Origin: Oscillospiraceae bacterium
GTDB lineage: Bacteria; Bacillota; Clostridia; Oscillospirales; Oscillospiraceae
Assembly (NCBI GenBank): GCA_902802215.1
Contig: CADCLH010000036.1
Coordinates: forward strand, 1-12,544
Reading direction: 5' to 3'
DNA length: 12,544 bases
Shown: positions 11,216 through 12,544 of the stretch, one piece after another
Layout of the letters: every line of letters begins with the position of its first letter
Position numbering within the stretch: position 1 is the stretch's first letter
Notes under the pieces: generated by a model
What the model saw: the letters and a program-made list of their open reading frames with translations, nothing else
Databases searched by the model: none
Told to the model about the DNA's origin: nothing
Position numbers and translations under genes: made by a program

Positions 11216-12544
11216 ATGGACGAATGGAAGAAAGACGCGCGGCGAGATGTGGTATTTGTAGACATCGACGCACTGGTACCGAAGGATCATCTGCTGAGAA
11301 AGATAGAGAAAGTGATGGATTATGACTGGCTGTACGAGCGGCTTGATCCATACTATTGCCATGACAACGGACGGCCGGGAACAGACCCGGTAGTTCTGAT
11401 CAAGATGGTGCTGCTCCAGCATTTGTATGGGATACCCTCGCTGCGGCAGACCTACCAGAGGATACAGGACACGCTATCTTACCGATGGTTTCTAGGATAC
11501 GGACTGTTGGACGAAATCCCCCATTTTGCAACGGTGAGCTATGCGTTCTGCAAGCGGTTTCCGGAAGAACTGACCGAAGAAATCTTTGCGCATATCCTGA
11601 ACAAAGCCCTGAATCACAGGATGGTCGACCCCAAGATGATCTTCATGGATGGAACGCACATTAAGGCAAGTGCAAACAAGAAGAAGTACCAAAAGGAGAA
11701 CGTAGCCAAGGCAGCAAAAGTCTATGCAGAACAGCTTCGAGAAGAAGTGAACACAGAACGGGAGAAGTTGGGGAAGAAACCCATCGAAGACGAGGACGAC
11801 GATGATTCGACACCGGGCGGCGGAACAGTAGAGCGTACCGTTTCTACTACAGATCCTGAAAGCGGAATGTTCATAAAGGGCGAGCATGAGAGGCAGTTTG
11901 CCTATGAAGCACATACGGCCTGTGATCGGAAAGGATTCATCCTTGGAGTAGAAGTGACCGCGGGGAATGTGCATGACAGTGTGGCATGGGATGCCTTATA
12001 CGGACAGGTAACGAAAAGATTTCCGGAAGCAGAGTTCATAACAATGGATGCGGGGTACAAAACCCCGTGGATTGCGAAGAAAACGCTGGATGACAGGAGA
12101 ATCCCCATTCTTCCTTACACAAACCATCACTTTAAGCAGGCCACATACAAGCCTTGGGAGTATGAATACGATCCCAAAGAAGACTGCTTCACCTGTCCAC
12201 AGGGCGGAACGCTGAGGCATACCACCACAGACCGGGAAGGAAAACGAACTTACCGCAGCGACACCAAGCACTGTAAAACCTGTCCCTTCAAAGCCTGGTG
12301 TGGAGCGAATGAAAAGGGACAAAAGATCCTGACCACACATATCTGGCAAGAGTATTTGGACCTTGTGGAGCAGCTGCGGAAAACAGCTCGAGGGAAAGAA
12401 ATCTACGCCATGCGCAAAGAGACGATTGAACGTGTCTTTGCCGACGCAAAAGAAAAACATGCGATGCGTTACACGCATCATCGAGGTCTGGCCCGGGTCA
12501 CAAGCTGGGTGAGGCTTAAATATGCTGCCATGAACCTGAAAAAG
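11216..12544 (+). CDS. IS1182-family DDE transposase (3' end beyond window)
   Basis: Transposase catalysing cut-and-paste or copy movement of its insertion sequence. The frame runs open for 443 codons to the last base, so the stop lies outside. The N-terminal DUF772-type region (about 10-110, with PGTDPVVLIKMVLLQHLYG and SYRWFLGYGL) is followed by an RNase-H-like catalytic core: D145 in FMDGTHIKA, D278 in TMDAGYKT and E405 in ETIERVFADAKEKH. A low-complexity acidic insert (EDEDDDD, about 190-196) and a Cys cluster (C324, C327, C353, C356, C362: CxxC, then CxxC with a further Cys) sit between the second Asp and the Glu, as is typical of this family. The ATG at 11216 is preceded by GGGGGTG 5 nt upstream. 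No frameshift or premature stop is visible, so it may be active. Confidence 0.93.
   Translation, partial: MDEWKKDARRDVVFVDIDALVPKDHLLRKIEKVMDYDWLYERLDPYYCHDNGRPGTDPVVLIKMVLLQHLYGIPSLRQTYQRIQDTLSYRWFLGYGLLDEIPHFATVSYAFCKRFPEELTEEIFAHILNKALNHRMVDPKMIFMDGTHIKASANKKKYQKENVAKAAKVYAEQLREEVNTEREKLGKKPIEDEDDDDSTPGGGTVERTVSTTDPESGMFIKGEHERQFAYEAHTACDRKGFILGVEVTAGNVHDSVAWDALYGQVTKRFPEAEFITMDAGYKTPWIAKKTLDDRRIPILPYTNHHFKQATYKPWEYEYDPKEDCFTCPQGGTLRHTTTDREGKRTYRSDTKHCKTCPFKAWCGANEKGQKILTTHIWQEYLDLVEQLRKTARGKEIYAMRKETIERVFADAKEKHAMRYTHHRGLARVTSWVRLKYAAMNLKK

Larger units (their letters stand above)
11153..12544 (+). mobile_element. IS1182-type insertion sequence, left part
   Basis: The visible DNA from just after the transporter hairpin to the window end belongs to an insertion sequence. 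It has a single DDE transposase gene, its own promoter, and clearly lower G+C and different codon use from the flanking host genes. The left terminal inverted repeat cannot be fixed because the right end lies outside the window; it probably falls between about 11153 and 11190. No target duplication can be tested. The start given is approximate. Confidence 0.7.

Noticed and set aside
1..12544. CRISPR arrays, tRNA or rRNA genes
   Set aside because: No regularly spaced direct repeats, cloverleaf-like T-loop sequences or rRNA-like stretches were seen on either strand.

Overview
The window looks like a chromosomal segment of a G+C-rich Firmicute, most likely a gut-type clostridial lineage. This rests on Firmicute-specific families (YqhQ/DUF1385, YlmH, a YacP/Rae1-type NYN nuclease domain), AGGAG-type ribosome binding sites and sigma-A promoters with extended -10 elements. 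Genus assignment is inference. At the right edge lies an insertion sequence that is visibly poorer in G+C than the host genes.

Layout. From 5047 down to 1 everything reads leftward, apparently as one operon: OmpR-family response regulator, histidine kinase with almost no extracytoplasmic sensor, yqhQ, prmC, recA and the start of recX (cut by the window edge). The kinase-to-recX gaps are 3 to 42 nt. The regulator-kinase gap is 146 nt and holds three consecutive inverted repeats. From 5253 to 11102 a second cluster reads rightward: an EF-G/Tet(M)-like translational GTPase fused to a YacP/Rae1-like NYN nuclease domain, an overlapping ylmH-like S4 gene, pepT and an MFS transporter. The two units diverge from a roughly 205-nt region with an extended -10 promoter in each direction. 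The rightward promoter places its predicted transcription start almost on the ATG, so that mRNA is probably leaderless. A strong hairpin (11115-11152) follows the transporter, then an IS1182-type transposase from 11216 whose frame is still open at the window end.

Biology. The most notable item is the GTPase-nuclease fusion. Bacillus Rae1 (YacP) cleaves mRNA in the ribosomal A site, and EF-G/Tet(M)-type GTPases enter that same site, so the fusion suggests a self-delivering ribosome-targeted nuclease. Its next gene resembles YlmH, an S4 RNA-binding protein linked in Bacillus to ribosome-associated quality control, and the pair overlap by 32 nt. Together with PepT, a tripeptidase, the cluster could form a stalled-ribosome handling and peptide-recycling module. 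The gene families are read from sequence; the combined function is inference. The leftward operon joins a two-component system to release-factor methylation (PrmC) and recombination/DNA-damage functions (RecA, RecX), with no recognisable LexA box just ahead of recA.
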